64,000 nucleotides of DNA from an uncultured Luteitalea sp. (GTDB lineage: Bacteria; Acidobacteriota; Vicinamibacteria; Vicinamibacterales; Vicinamibacteraceae), in assembly GCA_934541105.1 (NCBI GenBank), contig CAKTDA010000005.1, positions 292,023 through 356,022 on the forward strand, in the 5' to 3' direction. Position 1 is the stretch's first letter. Each line of letters opens with the position of its first letter. Position numbers and translations under genes: made by a program. Below the pieces are notes generated by a model. The model searched no databases. It saw nothing but the letters and a program-made list of their open reading frames with translations, and was not told the DNA's origin. This document shows, one piece after another, positions 43,640 to 52,737 of the stretch.

Positions 43640-45094
43640 ATGACATACGGGACACGGCTCGCGGTGTGGATGGCGCTGCTTGCGGTGCCGCCGCTCGCGC
43701 TGGCCGCCACCGTGCTGTCCGGCTCGTTGACCGGCGAGTGGTCCGCGAGGCTTGCGTTCGTCGCCGTCGCCGGCTGGTCGGCGTATGCGATCCACAGGCT
43801 CCGCGCGGCGATGATCGGGCCGCTGCGGACGACCGCCGCGCTGTTGCAGGGCCTTCGTGAAGGCAACTTCTCCGTGCGCGCACGCGGCGACGCGCCGCAC
43901 GACGATGTGGGCGTGCTGCTCGGAGAGGTCAACGCGCTCGCGGCGTCGCTCCAGGGACGTCGCCTGTCCGACATCGAGACCAGCGCGCTGCTCGCGACCG
44001 TGATGTCGGAGCTCGAATCGGCGGTGCTGGCCTTCGATGGCCGGCAGATCCTGCGCCTCGCGAACCCGGCCGCCGCGCGGCTCTTCGCCCGTCCTGTCGA
44101 TGTGCTCGTCGGGCTCTCGGCTGCGGAACTCGGGTGCGAGCACCTGCTCGACGCGGGTGCGACGGGCCTTGCGTCGCTCGACTTCCCGGGGGCATCCGGC
44201 CGCTGGGAGGTCCGGCATTCGTCCTTCCGGCAGGACGGCCTGGCGCACCATCTCGTCGTGCTGCACGACGTCAGTCGCGCCCTGCGCGAGGAAGAGCGCC
44301 TCGCGTGGCGACGGCTGATTCGCGTGCTCGGTCACGAGCTGAACAACTCGCTCACGCCCATCACCTCGATTGCCAACAGCCTGGGCCGCTTCGTCGCGCG
44401 GGCGGACATGGACGCGGCGTCGAAGGAGGACGTGCAGCGAGGCCTTGGCGTGATCGAGGCGCGGGCGGAGGCGCTCAACCGGTTCCTCAAGGGTTACGCG
44501 ACGCTCGCCAGGCTGCCCGCACCCGCCCTGCAGGACGTCGCGCTGCAGCCGCTCGTGGCGCGCGTGGCGGCGCTGCAACCGGCGGGCGCGCTGCGCGTGG
44601 AGGGCGGACCGGATCGCACGCTCCGTGCCGATCCGGATCAGCTCGAGCAGCTGCTCATCAACCTGATTCGGAACGGACTCGACGCGGCGCAGCAGACGGG
44701 CGGGGGCGTGCAGGTGGACTGGGCCGTCCAACCGGCAGGGGACCTCGAACTGCGCGTGGTGGACGACGGGCCCGGTGTCGTGGCGGGCGCGGAAGTCTTC
44801 GTGCCGTTCTTCACGACGAAACCAGGAGGAACCGGCATCGGACTCGCGCTGTGCCGGCAGATTGCGGATGCGCACGGGTGGCAGGTGACGCTCGAGAACC
44901 GGGCGGACGCGACCGGCTGCGTCGCACTCGTGCGCGTGCCCGGCACCAGCCGGCACGCGTATGGCGTAGCTGCCGGATTCTATGAGCGTCCGGCAGGGGG
45001 GCGCGAGGGGGCTGGTGTGGGCATCGCGGGCAACTCCGGGAACCTTCCGCAACGCCTGGTGTCCAATACCGCCACCGGAGGCAGCATGTCGTGA
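43640..45094 (+). CDS. Membrane histidine kinase of the export cassette
   Basis: 484 aa. Two N-terminal TM helices (WMALLAVPPLALAATVLSG and ARLAFVAVAGWSAYAIHRL) lie close together, so the sensor faces the membrane itself rather than the periplasm. A HAMP-like segment (IGPLRTTAALLQGLREGNFSVRARG), a PAS-like domain (~105-215), then the kinase core: H-box LGHELNNSLTPI with His232, N-box LIRNGLDAAQ, G1 DDGPGV and G2 GGTGIGLALC follow. The C-terminal 50 residues are a Gly/Ser-rich extension. The stop overlaps the permease start by 4 nt (GTGA), consistent with signal-coupled expression of the transporter. Confidence 0.9.
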   Translation: MTYGTRLAVWMALLAVPPLALAATVLSGSLTGEWSARLAFVAVAGWSAYAIHRLRAAMIGPLRTTAALLQGLREGNFSVRARGDAPHDDVGVLLGEVNALAASLQGRRLSDIETSALLATVMSELESAVLAFDGRQILRLANPAAARLFARPVDVLVGLSAAELGCEHLLDAGATGLASLDFPGASGRWEVRHSSFRQDGLAHHLVVLHDVSRALREEERLAWRRLIRVLGHELNNSLTPITSIANSLGRFVARADMDAASKEDVQRGLGVIEARAEALNRFLKGYATLARLPAPALQDVALQPLVARVAALQPAGALRVEGGPDRTLRADPDQLEQLLINLIRNGLDAAQQTGGGVQVDWAVQPAGDLELRVVDDGPGVVAGAEVFVPFFTTKPGGTGIGLALCRQIADAHGWQVTLENRADATGCVALVRVPGTSRHAYGVAAGFYERPAGGREGAGVGIAGNSGNLPQRLVSNTATGGSMS

Positions 45095-47496
45095 GTGGGA
45101 ACTCTATCTCGGCGTTCTCTCGCGTCGCGCGCGTGTGGCGGAGGCGGCCCACGCTGACCGTCGCCGTCGTCGGCACGATCAGCCTGGCGCTCGCGTTGAG
45201 CGTGGCGATGAGCGCCATCCTGCACACGGTCGCTCGGCGCGCTCTCGTGTTTCCGAACGGCGCCGACCTCGTCCAGTTGTACGACGAAGCGCCAGAGGAG
45301 GGCAGTTCCGGGACTGCACTGAGCATCCTGGGTTACGCCGAGTGGCGTGCGTCATCGCCGCTGTATCGCCAGCTTGCGGCGTACAACAGCGGTGAGGCCA
45401 CGGTGCGTGCGAGCGGGCGTTTGCATGTCCTGCCCGTAACCTCCGGAAGCGGCAACCTGCTGGCGGCACTGGGTGCAGCGCCCGAGGTTGGACGCTTGCC
45501 CACGATTGCGGATGAGGGAGGCGTTCCGTGCGCGGCAGTCGCTGTTCGCGGCACGGCAGTCTCGATGTTCGGCAGTGCCGAAGCGGCGCTGGACAAGCCG
45601 GTGACGATCGAGGACAAGCCGTGTCACGTCATCGGTGTCGTGGCCGATCGATACCGTTTCCCAGGCGACCGGACCGGCTTGTTCATCACGCTCGCGCCGC
45701 GGGCCGAGGTACTGCGCAGTCTCGACGGCCGCGTGGGCGTCAGCATTGCGCAAGTGCAGGTCATCGGGTTACCGCGGCACACCGCAACGTCGACGCAGTT
45801 GCAGGGTGAGGCAGAGGCCTACTTTCGCAACCAGCCCCGCGTGCGCTCCCTGCAGGATTCGCTGACCGTGACGTATCGACACACGCTTCGAACGCTGGGC
45901 CTCGCGTCGGTGCTGGTGCTCGTCGTCGCGCTCCTCAATCTCTCGGCGGTCCTTGGGATGACCGCGGTGCAACGCGTACGCGAATGGGCGATCAAGGGCG
46001 TGCTTGGTGCCGGTCGGGCGCATCTGCTGCGCGATGTGCTCACTGACGCCGTGGTCCTGGTGGCCCCTGGGGGACTCTGCGGGCTGATACTGGCCGCCGC
46101 CATCCTGGAGCGGGTGCGGGCGCTGGGTCCTTCCGAACTGGCCGATGTCACGCTCGAACCGGGGGTGCTGGGTGTCTGGCTCCTGATACTCGTGCCACTG
46201 GTCGCGTTGAATGGCTTGCCCGCCTGGCTGCAGGCATCGCGCCTTGCCATCACGCGAGCGGCACAGCTGAGCGCGGCCGGCGTGGCTGCCGCTGCGAGCG
46301 TGCCGACGCGCCGGTTCCTGCCAGGCGTCGTGACCGTGCAACTGTCGGGAGCCATCGTGCTGGTCGCCGTGTGCCTGTTGCTCGCTGCGACCATCGCGTC
46401 GGTGCTCTCGCGCGGACGTGGCTTCAGTGCCGATGACGTCGTGGTCGTCCCCACGTTCCGTGGTGTGGACGTGCCGATCGACACCTACGTTCGGGACGTT
46501 CAGCAATTGCGTGGCGCGCTGTCAGAGATGGACGGGCAGGTTGCGTCGATCGCGGTCGACGTGCCCGTGCCTCATGTCACGCGAAGCTTCAGCCTCCGCG
46601 GCGAGCAGGACGCGCGAGGTGCCGTCACCTACTCGCCCGCCGGGCCTGTGCGCGTCGTGCCAGTTGGCCCCGATTACCTGCGCACCATGCGGACGCCGTT
46701 GGTCGCTGGACGAGACGTGCGTCAGTCGGATGGTGCTCATGCGCCTCCTGTCGCTGTGGTAAGTCGTCGATTCGCGCACATGCGCTTCGGAGATGCCGGG
46801 CGCGCGCTCGGGCAGGTGATCGACATGGGCTACGTGCGTGGGCAGCGGGCGACCATCGTCGGCATCGCGGAGGATGTGCGGCGCAGCGCGTGGCAGGACG
46901 CGGATCTGCCCGTCGTGTACACGCCGCTCGCACAACGCGACCTCACTGCACCGACAGCTACCCGCGGGCTGGACCGTCTCCTGCTCATCAGCCGTGGGCC
47001 CGAACGAGTGAGCCTGCGTGACGCTCTCGCCGGTGCACCCGTCACGATCGGCGTCGGTGAGCCCTGGACGCTTCGGCAAGCCCGGCTCCAGGAGGCGGCG
47101 TCACTGATGCTGTACCTGGCCCTCGCGGCCGTCTTCGGCGCGACCACCTTGCTGGTGATTGGTCTCGGCGTGTACGCCGTGACCTCGGAGCACGTCGACC
47201 GACGCCGGCCCGAGTTCGGCGTTCGGCAAGTAGCCGGGGCAACGCCAGGGCGTTCGGTCTGGCCCGCGTGCCTCGCGTTCGGTCGCTGGTGGGCGGTTGC
47301 CGTGGCGGTCGGCGTTGCTGCGGGTTCGGCGGCGCTCGTGCGGCTCGGCGTCTGGCAGATCGATGCATCTGGCGCCTCGCCTCTGGTTCTCACGACAAGT
47401 GTGGGTCTGGTCACAATCGTGGCGGCATTCGGAGTCGCCGTATCGCTGACGCGCGTGCTGCGGCAGCAGCCCGCGCAACTGCTTCGGGAGGAGTGA
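45091..47496 (+). CDS. MacB/FtsX-type permease of the acidobacterial duplicated orphan permease (ADOP) type
   Basis: 801 aa from GTG 45091 with GGAGG 9 nt before it. The N-terminal TM (TVAVVGTISLALALSVAMSAIL) is followed by a large periplasmic MacB_PCD domain, three TM (~275-390), a second periplasmic domain (~430-650) and three TM at the end, finishing LTRVLRQQPAQLLREE. This two-module layout is the ADOP pattern, which lacks its own ATPase; here the LolD-type ATPase two genes upstream supplies energy. Codon use is somewhat less GC-biased at third positions than in neighbours, which could reflect later acquisition. Function: probably export of a peptide, lipid or antibiotic; substrate unknown. 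Confidence 0.85.
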   Translation: MSGNSISAFSRVARVWRRRPTLTVAVVGTISLALALSVAMSAILHTVARRALVFPNGADLVQLYDEAPEEGSSGTALSILGYAEWRASSPLYRQLAAYNSGEATVRASGRLHVLPVTSGSGNLLAALGAAPEVGRLPTIADEGGVPCAAVAVRGTAVSMFGSAEAALDKPVTIEDKPCHVIGVVADRYRFPGDRTGLFITLAPRAEVLRSLDGRVGVSIAQVQVIGLPRHTATSTQLQGEAEAYFRNQPRVRSLQDSLTVTYRHTLRTLGLASVLVLVVALLNLSAVLGMTAVQRVREWAIKGVLGAGRAHLLRDVLTDAVVLVAPGGLCGLILAAAILERVRALGPSELADVTLEPGVLGVWLLILVPLVALNGLPAWLQASRLAITRAAQLSAAGVAAAASVPTRRFLPGVVTVQLSGAIVLVAVCLLLAATIASVLSRGRGFSADDVVVVPTFRGVDVPIDTYVRDVQQLRGALSEMDGQVASIAVDVPVPHVTRSFSLRGEQDARGAVTYSPAGPVRVVPVGPDYLRTMRTPLVAGRDVRQSDGAHAPPVAVVSRRFAHMRFGDAGRALGQVIDMGYVRGQRATIVGIAEDVRRSAWQDADLPVVYTPLAQRDLTAPTATRGLDRLLLISRGPERVSLRDALAGAPVTIGVGEPWTLRQARLQEAASLMLYLALAAVFGATTLLVIGLGVYAVTSEHVDRRRPEFGVRQVAGATPGRSVWPACLAFGRWWAVAVAVGVAAGSAALVRLGVWQIDASGASPLVLTTSVGLVTIVAAFGVAVSLTRVLRQQPAQLLREE

Positions 47497-47498
47497 TC

Positions 47499-48221
47499 AT
47501 GGGAAGACGTACGGTTGTCGTGGCACTTACTGCGGCCTTCCTGAGCGGCGGCGTGCCAGCCCCGGCACAGGAGGTCCAGCGGGAATCCGCACCGGAGTTC
47601 ACGTACGATTCGGCCACGGACCGGGCGCTGGTCGCACGTATCCGTCAGCGCGCCGGCACGACGAACCCGCCTGCCATTCGACTCGAAGGCACCCTGCAGT
47701 GGCGAGGCGCCGACGAGAGCCAACGGTGGGGCGTCACCCTGCGATGGCCAGTCCTCTACCAGCAGCGGACGGCCAACGTGATCCATACACTCGAACACGA
47801 CGCGTACCGCACGAACGCAGGCACGCCGTCGAGCGTGCACGAAGTGGCGCGGGAGAACGTGCGTAACCGATTCGGCGACACGTCGCTGCTGCTGCTGGCA
47901 CGCCCGCACGTCAGCGGCATGGCCATCAAGAGCGAAGGAACCGCCACGGTCGACGGGATGTCGGCGCGCAAGCTCGTGGTTCGCAACCATCTGGGCCCGT
48001 GGCTGACGCTCTACGTGCACCCGACCGAAGATCGCATCGTGGCGTCTGGCCGGCCCTGGACCGTGGACAACGAGTCGGTCGAGCAGCTGACGATCGTGCG
48101 CGAGCGGCGCCGGGTCGGCAGCACGGAGCTGCCGACCCGGATGGAACAGGTGACCGGTAAGCATGTCGCCGTCATCAAGGTAGAGCCGGTCATCGGTTCG
48201 CTCGCTACAACCGACCCATAG
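47499..48221 (+). CDS. Exported protein of unknown function, downstream of permease
   Basis: 240 aa with a signal peptide (MGRRTVVVALTAAFLSGGVPAPAQ), GGGAGGAG RBS 4 nt before the ATG. The strand-rich body (IRLEGTLQWRGADESQRWGVTLRWPVLYQQR ... GTATVDGMSARKLVVRNHLGPWLTLYVHPTEDRIVASGRPW) resembles outer-membrane lipoprotein-sorting (LolA-like) half-barrels, by eye only. It starts 2 bp after the permease stop, so it is probably a component or cargo-handling partner of the export cassette. Confidence 0.65.
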   Translation: MGRRTVVVALTAAFLSGGVPAPAQEVQRESAPEFTYDSATDRALVARIRQRAGTTNPPAIRLEGTLQWRGADESQRWGVTLRWPVLYQQRTANVIHTLEHDAYRTNAGTPSSVHEVARENVRNRFGDTSLLLLARPHVSGMAIKSEGTATVDGMSARKLVVRNHLGPWLTLYVHPTEDRIVASGRPWTVDNESVEQLTIVRERRRVGSTELPTRMEQVTGKHVAVIKVEPVIGSLATTDP

Positions 48222-48366
48222 GTCGGCGCAGGTGTGTCCTAGCCCTCTCCGGATTCCACCGCACGCCGAGTCGCCATTTCATGCGTCGGTGTCGTCCAAT
48301 TCGGGCGGCCGCGGACGTGTTCGTGTCATTCTCACGACAAACGCAGGCGTAGTGAGGAGGCAGGTG

Positions 48367-50103
48367 GTGCGGGCATCACTGTTCGTCCTGTCGTGCGTGC
48401 TCGCGGTCGTGGCGTCGCCTGCCCGGACGTCGTCGCAGCCGCCGCCCCGGGATCACCGGCCGCCTGTGGCATCGCCCCTCACGGGTGACGCGCGGGCGTT
48501 CGGCCGCGTCGTCGATGCCGTGACACGCCGCCCGATCCGCGGGGTATTCGTCGTGGCCGTTCCTCGTCGGTTCGGCGACGGCCCGCTGATCGCGGACGTC
48601 CGGTCCGTCCCGAACCTGCCCGTCGCCACCCGCACCGGCGAGGACGGTCAGTTCACGCTGAGCGAGCTCGTGCCCGGCGAGTACGCGATGGTGGCGAGGC
48701 GGCCCGGGTACGTCGACCAGCAGCTGGGGCAGGCCACGCCGGGCACGCCGGGCCGGCAGCTCGTTGTCGATCGCGGTGCCGTGGCCGGTCCGATCGAGTT
48801 CGCCCTCATCCGGAGCGCCGTCATCAGCGGCCGGGTACTCGAGCCGTCCGGCGCGCCGGCCGACGGTGTCACGGTGCGCGCGGCGCAGATGCGGCGCGGC
48901 GACGGCGTCTGGCGGCTGCAGGGCATCCAGCAGGCCACGACGAACGACCTCGGCGAGTTCCGCCTGTTCGGGCTGCCGCCAGGCAGCTACGTGGTGTCCG
49001 TGCAGCCCGATCGGGAGTCCGTGGTCCCGGGCACGTTTGCCGAGGGCGGCACGCGGGCGCTCGTGCCGACGTTCGCGCCATCGGCGACGAGTCCGGCCGA
49101 GGCGCAGGTCGTCCGCCTCGCAGCCGGAGAGGAAGCCGAAGCGCACATCCATCTCGTCGAGGCGGCGGTCGCGAGCGTCGAAGGCCGCGTCGTGGACAGC
49201 AGCGGAGCAGCGGTCCGCGGCGGCTTCGTGGGGCTCCACTCACGCGGCGCAGTCCGAATCACCCAGGACCTCACGACACCTGTCCGGCCGGACGGCAGCT
49301 TCGCCTTCCGGGGCATCCCGCCGGGCGCCTATACGGCCGTCACGTCGCCACAGGTGCCTTTCGGCACGGCGGAGGAACGCATGGCGGTGCTGGCCCGCAG
49401 CGAGTACGGCGTGCTCGACCTCGACGTCGAGAGTGATGTCACGGGCGTCGTGCTGAAGACGCAGCCAGGCACCACGATTCGCGGCCGTCTCGTCGTCGAC
49501 GGCGATGCGTCGCCGTTGCGGGGCCGCGAGGTGCGCGTGCATGCGACATCGGCAGATCCCGCGGGCGCGTGGAACGGCCAGGTGCGCACGCGCGTCCTGC
49601 CCGACCTGACGTTCGAACTGCACGGCGTGCGCGGCGCGGCGGTGCTGCGTCTCGGGAATGCGCCCGAGGGATGGTGGACGCGAGCGGTCAGGGTCGGCGC
49701 GGTGAACACGACCGACGGGCACGACTTCGGGATGGCGCGCGTTGTCGCGGACGTGTCGATTGTCGTCAGCACGAAGCCCAGCGGACTGCGCGGTCGCGTG
49801 GTCGCGCCGTCGGGCGGCGGCGTTCCTGACGCGATGGTCATCGGCTTCGACGAAGACGAGCGGAGATGGGGACGCACCGCCATTGCCAACACCTTCATGG
49901 TGCGGCCGATCGACGACGGGAGCTGGTCGATCGACATGCTGCGGCCGGGCACGTATCGGGTCCTGGCGGTGCCGGCCGCGACCGCCCGCGGCAACGACAT
50001 GAGCGACCCCGAGTACCTGCGGCAGTTGAAGCCGCAGACCCGCACCGTCGTCATCGCGGAGGGCGAGGTGCCTGAACTCGTGCTGGAGGTGCAGGAGCCA
50101 TGA
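48367..50103 (+). CDS. Exported protein with carboxypeptidase-regulatory-like repeats
   Basis: 578 aa from GTG 48367, 6 nt after GAGGAGG; the frame is open from 48232 but without a better start. Signal peptide VRASLFVLSCVLAVVASPARTSS. At least four carboxypeptidase-regulatory-like (Ig/transthyretin-fold) modules are visible, each with the pattern G.V.D..TG.PI.G..V ... T..DG.F.L..L.PG.Y (for example FGRVVDAVTRRPIRGVFVVAV ... TRTGEDGQFTLSELVPGEYAM). Such repeats are binding or structural units of surface proteins. The role is unknown; the following gene is a paralogue and overlaps it by 4 nt. Confidence 0.75.
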   Translation: MRASLFVLSCVLAVVASPARTSSQPPPRDHRPPVASPLTGDARAFGRVVDAVTRRPIRGVFVVAVPRRFGDGPLIADVRSVPNLPVATRTGEDGQFTLSELVPGEYAMVARRPGYVDQQLGQATPGTPGRQLVVDRGAVAGPIEFALIRSAVISGRVLEPSGAPADGVTVRAAQMRRGDGVWRLQGIQQATTNDLGEFRLFGLPPGSYVVSVQPDRESVVPGTFAEGGTRALVPTFAPSATSPAEAQVVRLAAGEEAEAHIHLVEAAVASVEGRVVDSSGAAVRGGFVGLHSRGAVRITQDLTTPVRPDGSFAFRGIPPGAYTAVTSPQVPFGTAEERMAVLARSEYGVLDLDVESDVTGVVLKTQPGTTIRGRLVVDGDASPLRGREVRVHATSADPAGAWNGQVRTRVLPDLTFELHGVRGAAVLRLGNAPEGWWTRAVRVGAVNTTDGHDFGMARVVADVSIVVSTKPSGLRGRVVAPSGGGVPDAMVIGFDEDERRWGRTAIANTFMVRPIDDGSWSIDMLRPGTYRVLAVPAATARGNDMSDPEYLRQLKPQTRTVVIAEGEVPELVLEVQEP

Positions 50104-51818
50104 CACGCATGAGCGCGTGCATCGTGTGTGCGCTCGTCGCCGGAGCGACCTCGGCGTCGTTCGTGCCGCAACCGCAGGCCCACGGGCAGGCGCAATCGGG
50201 CGTGGTGATGGGGCGGCAGGTTTCCCCCGGTCCGCGGCCTGAAGGGACCGGGAGCATCCGCGGTCGGGTGATCGAGAACAGCGAGGGGCGCCCCCTGCGA
50301 GGCGTGAGGATTGGCGCGTCGTGGCGCGGTCCGTCGGCTGACGAGGGCGCGCAGTTCGCGGCGCGGACGGACGGCGACGGCGTGTTCACGATCGATCGAC
50401 TGCCCGATGGCAGCTACTTCGTCAGTGTCAGCCGGCGCGGCTTCTTCGATGACCCGGGTGGCGCGCCGGCGTCCCGGCAGGTGACCATTCGCAACGGCGC
50501 CGCGATCGACATCGGCGACGTGCGCTTCGTGCGGGGCGGCGTGATCACGGGACGGGTCGTCGACGAGCACGGCGAACCCGTCGAACGCGCGCGCGTGACG
50601 CCGGTCGCCCGCCTGACAGGGCAGGGCGTGCTCACGACGCTCGGCGCCACGTCCACCACCGACGATCGGGGCGCCTACAGGCTTCACGGTCTCAGTCGCG
50701 GCACGTACACCGTCCGGGTCCTGCCGATCGGCCCCTCCGGTCGAGGGCCGCTGCGCCTGCAGGGAGCGGAACCGGAACTGCTCCCGGCGTTTGCCGGATC
50801 GGCGGGCGATCTCGCGTCTGCCGACTTCGTGGAACTGCAAGCCGGGTCGGAAGCGGTGCTCGACGTGCGCCTGCCGTCAGGACGACTCACGACGGTATCC
50901 GGTCAGATCGTCCTTGCGCATGATCCCGCCACGCCCTCCCGGCCGAACGTCTGGCTGCGTCCCGTCGACCGCGGCGCGCAGGTGCGGCTCGCGAACGCAG
51001 CCGTGCAGCCAGACGGACGATTCGAGTTCCTCGACGTCGCGCCGGGCCGCTACCTGCTCGTCGCGGAGGAGGATCTGGTCTCCACGCCGCAGGGCCCGGG
51101 CCGCCGCCGGGCGGGGTGGGTGGAGATCGCCGTCGCGGGCGAGGCGCTCACGGAGGTTGCGGTGCCCATGGGATACGGCGCCATGGTCCGCGGGCGCATC
51201 GAGGTGGACGATGGCGGCTACGGCGAGCTGGCGAGTCGCCCGCTTCATGTCGTGGCGTCGGGATTCGGCGACAGTCATCCGGTGACCGGTTCGCCTCCGC
51301 GAGCGGCCGCAGTGCGTGAGTTCGCATTCGAACTGCGCGACGTGCTCGGGCACGCGCAACTGGAGGTCCCGCTGCTCACGGATGGCGTGTGGCAGAAGGC
51401 GGTGCTGATCGACGGTGAGGATGCCTCCGACGGGTTCGACTTCCCGCCGAGCGGCACGATCGACGGTGTCGTGATTCTCGTCAGTACTCGGCAATCCGGC
51501 GTCTCCGGCCGCGTGCTGGGCGCACGCGGCGACATGCAGGGCGTGTCGGTGCTGGCGTTGCCCGAGGGTCGCGTCGACGTCTCGCGCGGTCGGCACTCGC
51601 GCTGGCACATCGTCGCGGCATCGGCCGACGGCACGTTCACCGCAGACGGCCTGCGCCCCGGACGCTACACCGTCGTCGCGCTGTCGCCCGCGATGCGCAG
51701 CGTGTTCGATCGGATGAATCGCGAGGCGCGCCAGGCGCTCGTTGCCGCCAATGGCCGTGCGGTCGATGTCGTCGAGGGACGGCTCACGACGGTCACGCCG
51801 TCGCTCGTCGAACGCTGA
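50100..51818 (+). CDS. Second carboxypeptidase-regulatory-repeat protein (paralogue)
   Basis: 572 aa, ATG 50100 overlaps the previous stop (ATGA). Signal peptide MTRMSACIVCALVAGATSASF. The repeats match those of the preceding gene: SIRGRVIENSEGRPLRGVRIGA ... ARTDGDGVFTIDRLPDGSYFVSV, then VITGRVVDEHGEPVERARVTPV, and so on, with a final GTFTADGLRPGRYTVVAL. The two genes look like a tandem duplication that has diverged. Same operon as the small protein downstream (TGATG overlap at 51816-51820). Confidence 0.75.
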   Translation: MTRMSACIVCALVAGATSASFVPQPQAHGQAQSGVVMGRQVSPGPRPEGTGSIRGRVIENSEGRPLRGVRIGASWRGPSADEGAQFAARTDGDGVFTIDRLPDGSYFVSVSRRGFFDDPGGAPASRQVTIRNGAAIDIGDVRFVRGGVITGRVVDEHGEPVERARVTPVARLTGQGVLTTLGATSTTDDRGAYRLHGLSRGTYTVRVLPIGPSGRGPLRLQGAEPELLPAFAGSAGDLASADFVELQAGSEAVLDVRLPSGRLTTVSGQIVLAHDPATPSRPNVWLRPVDRGAQVRLANAAVQPDGRFEFLDVAPGRYLLVAEEDLVSTPQGPGRRRAGWVEIAVAGEALTEVAVPMGYGAMVRGRIEVDDGGYGELASRPLHVVASGFGDSHPVTGSPPRAAAVREFAFELRDVLGHAQLEVPLLTDGVWQKAVLIDGEDASDGFDFPPSGTIDGVVILVSTRQSGVSGRVLGARGDMQGVSVLALPEGRVDVSRGRHSRWHIVAASADGTFTADGLRPGRYTVVALSPAMRSVFDRMNREARQALVAANGRAVDVVEGRLTTVTPSLVER

Positions 51819-52666
51819 TGCCTCGACACGCACGACTTGCCCTGCCGATGCTTGCCGCCGCGGCGCTGATCGTGGCCCTGACACCAGCCACTGCGTTCGC
51901 GCAGGCCCGCGTCCTCGGAAGCGACGTGCGCGGGCGCATGGTCGAGCGAGACGTCCGCGTGACGGACGTCGCTCCCGAGTGGCTCGCGATTCCCGCCGAG
52001 GGGCGGCTCGAGACGTCAGGCGGCGTGCAGGTCGCGCCGCTCCAGAGTGCGTCTGTCAGCTACGAGAACGCCGGGCTCGGCATGCTCATCGGCGCGTTCC
52101 GGAACGTGGGCCGCTGCCTGCGCGACGTGTCGGTGCGGTTCGTGTACGTGGACGCGCAGGGGCAGGCTATCGGTGCGCCCATCGAGAACGAGGCCCGCGT
52201 CACCTGGATCGATCCGGACGGCCTGCTGCCGTATCGCTTCCGGCTCAGGAGCCGAACCGAACTCGAGCGCCCTGCCGCCGCATACGTGCTGAGGCTCGTC
52301 GAAGGGACCGAGCCGGGGGGCGGCACGGCGTGCCCCGCACGTCCCTACGCATTCGAGGTGGTGAAGGGCAAGTCGAGGACGACGTCGAAGTCGTATCAGG
52401 TGACCGGCACGCTGCGGATCGTCGCGGGCGGCCCGATCCGTCCAGACGGCATCACGCTCACCGCGCTCCTGCTCGACGAGGCTCAGCAGGTGCTCGAAGT
52501 GCTCACCGGGGCGCCCGACACGACCGGCGCGAACCTGCCCACGGGACTGCTCGAGGACGGCCTCGTGCTGCCGTTCAGGCTCGCCACGCCCGTCCCGCTG
52601 GGGAAGTGGGTGACCGACGTGCAGGTGTTTGCCGAGGTCCTGCCCGATGCGCAGGTCGCGCGGTAG
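51818..52666 (+). CDS. Exported protein of unknown function, end of repeat-protein operon
   Basis: 282 aa with signal peptide (MPRHARLALPMLAAAALIVALTPATAFAQA). The body is beta-rich (VTDVAPEWLAIPAEGRLETSGGVQ, VRFVYVDAQGQAIGAPIENEARVTW, LLPYRFRLRSRTELERPAAAYVLRLVEGTEP) without motifs I recognise. Its ATG overlaps the previous stop by 1 nt (TGATG), so it is cotranscribed with the two repeat proteins. By position it may be an accessory of those surface proteins. Confidence 0.62.
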   Translation: MPRHARLALPMLAAAALIVALTPATAFAQARVLGSDVRGRMVERDVRVTDVAPEWLAIPAEGRLETSGGVQVAPLQSASVSYENAGLGMLIGAFRNVGRCLRDVSVRFVYVDAQGQAIGAPIENEARVTWIDPDGLLPYRFRLRSRTELERPAAAYVLRLVEGTEPGGGTACPARPYAFEVVKGKSRTTSKSYQVTGTLRIVAGGPIRPDGITLTALLLDEAQQVLEVLTGAPDTTGANLPTGLLEDGLVLPFRLATPVPLGKWVTDVQVFAEVLPDAQVAR

Positions 52667-52737
52667 GCCTACACGCGGTCGGTGGCTGCTGACGGCCGGC
52701 TGGCGAGTCCGACTATGATGGCTCGTCGCCCGACGCC

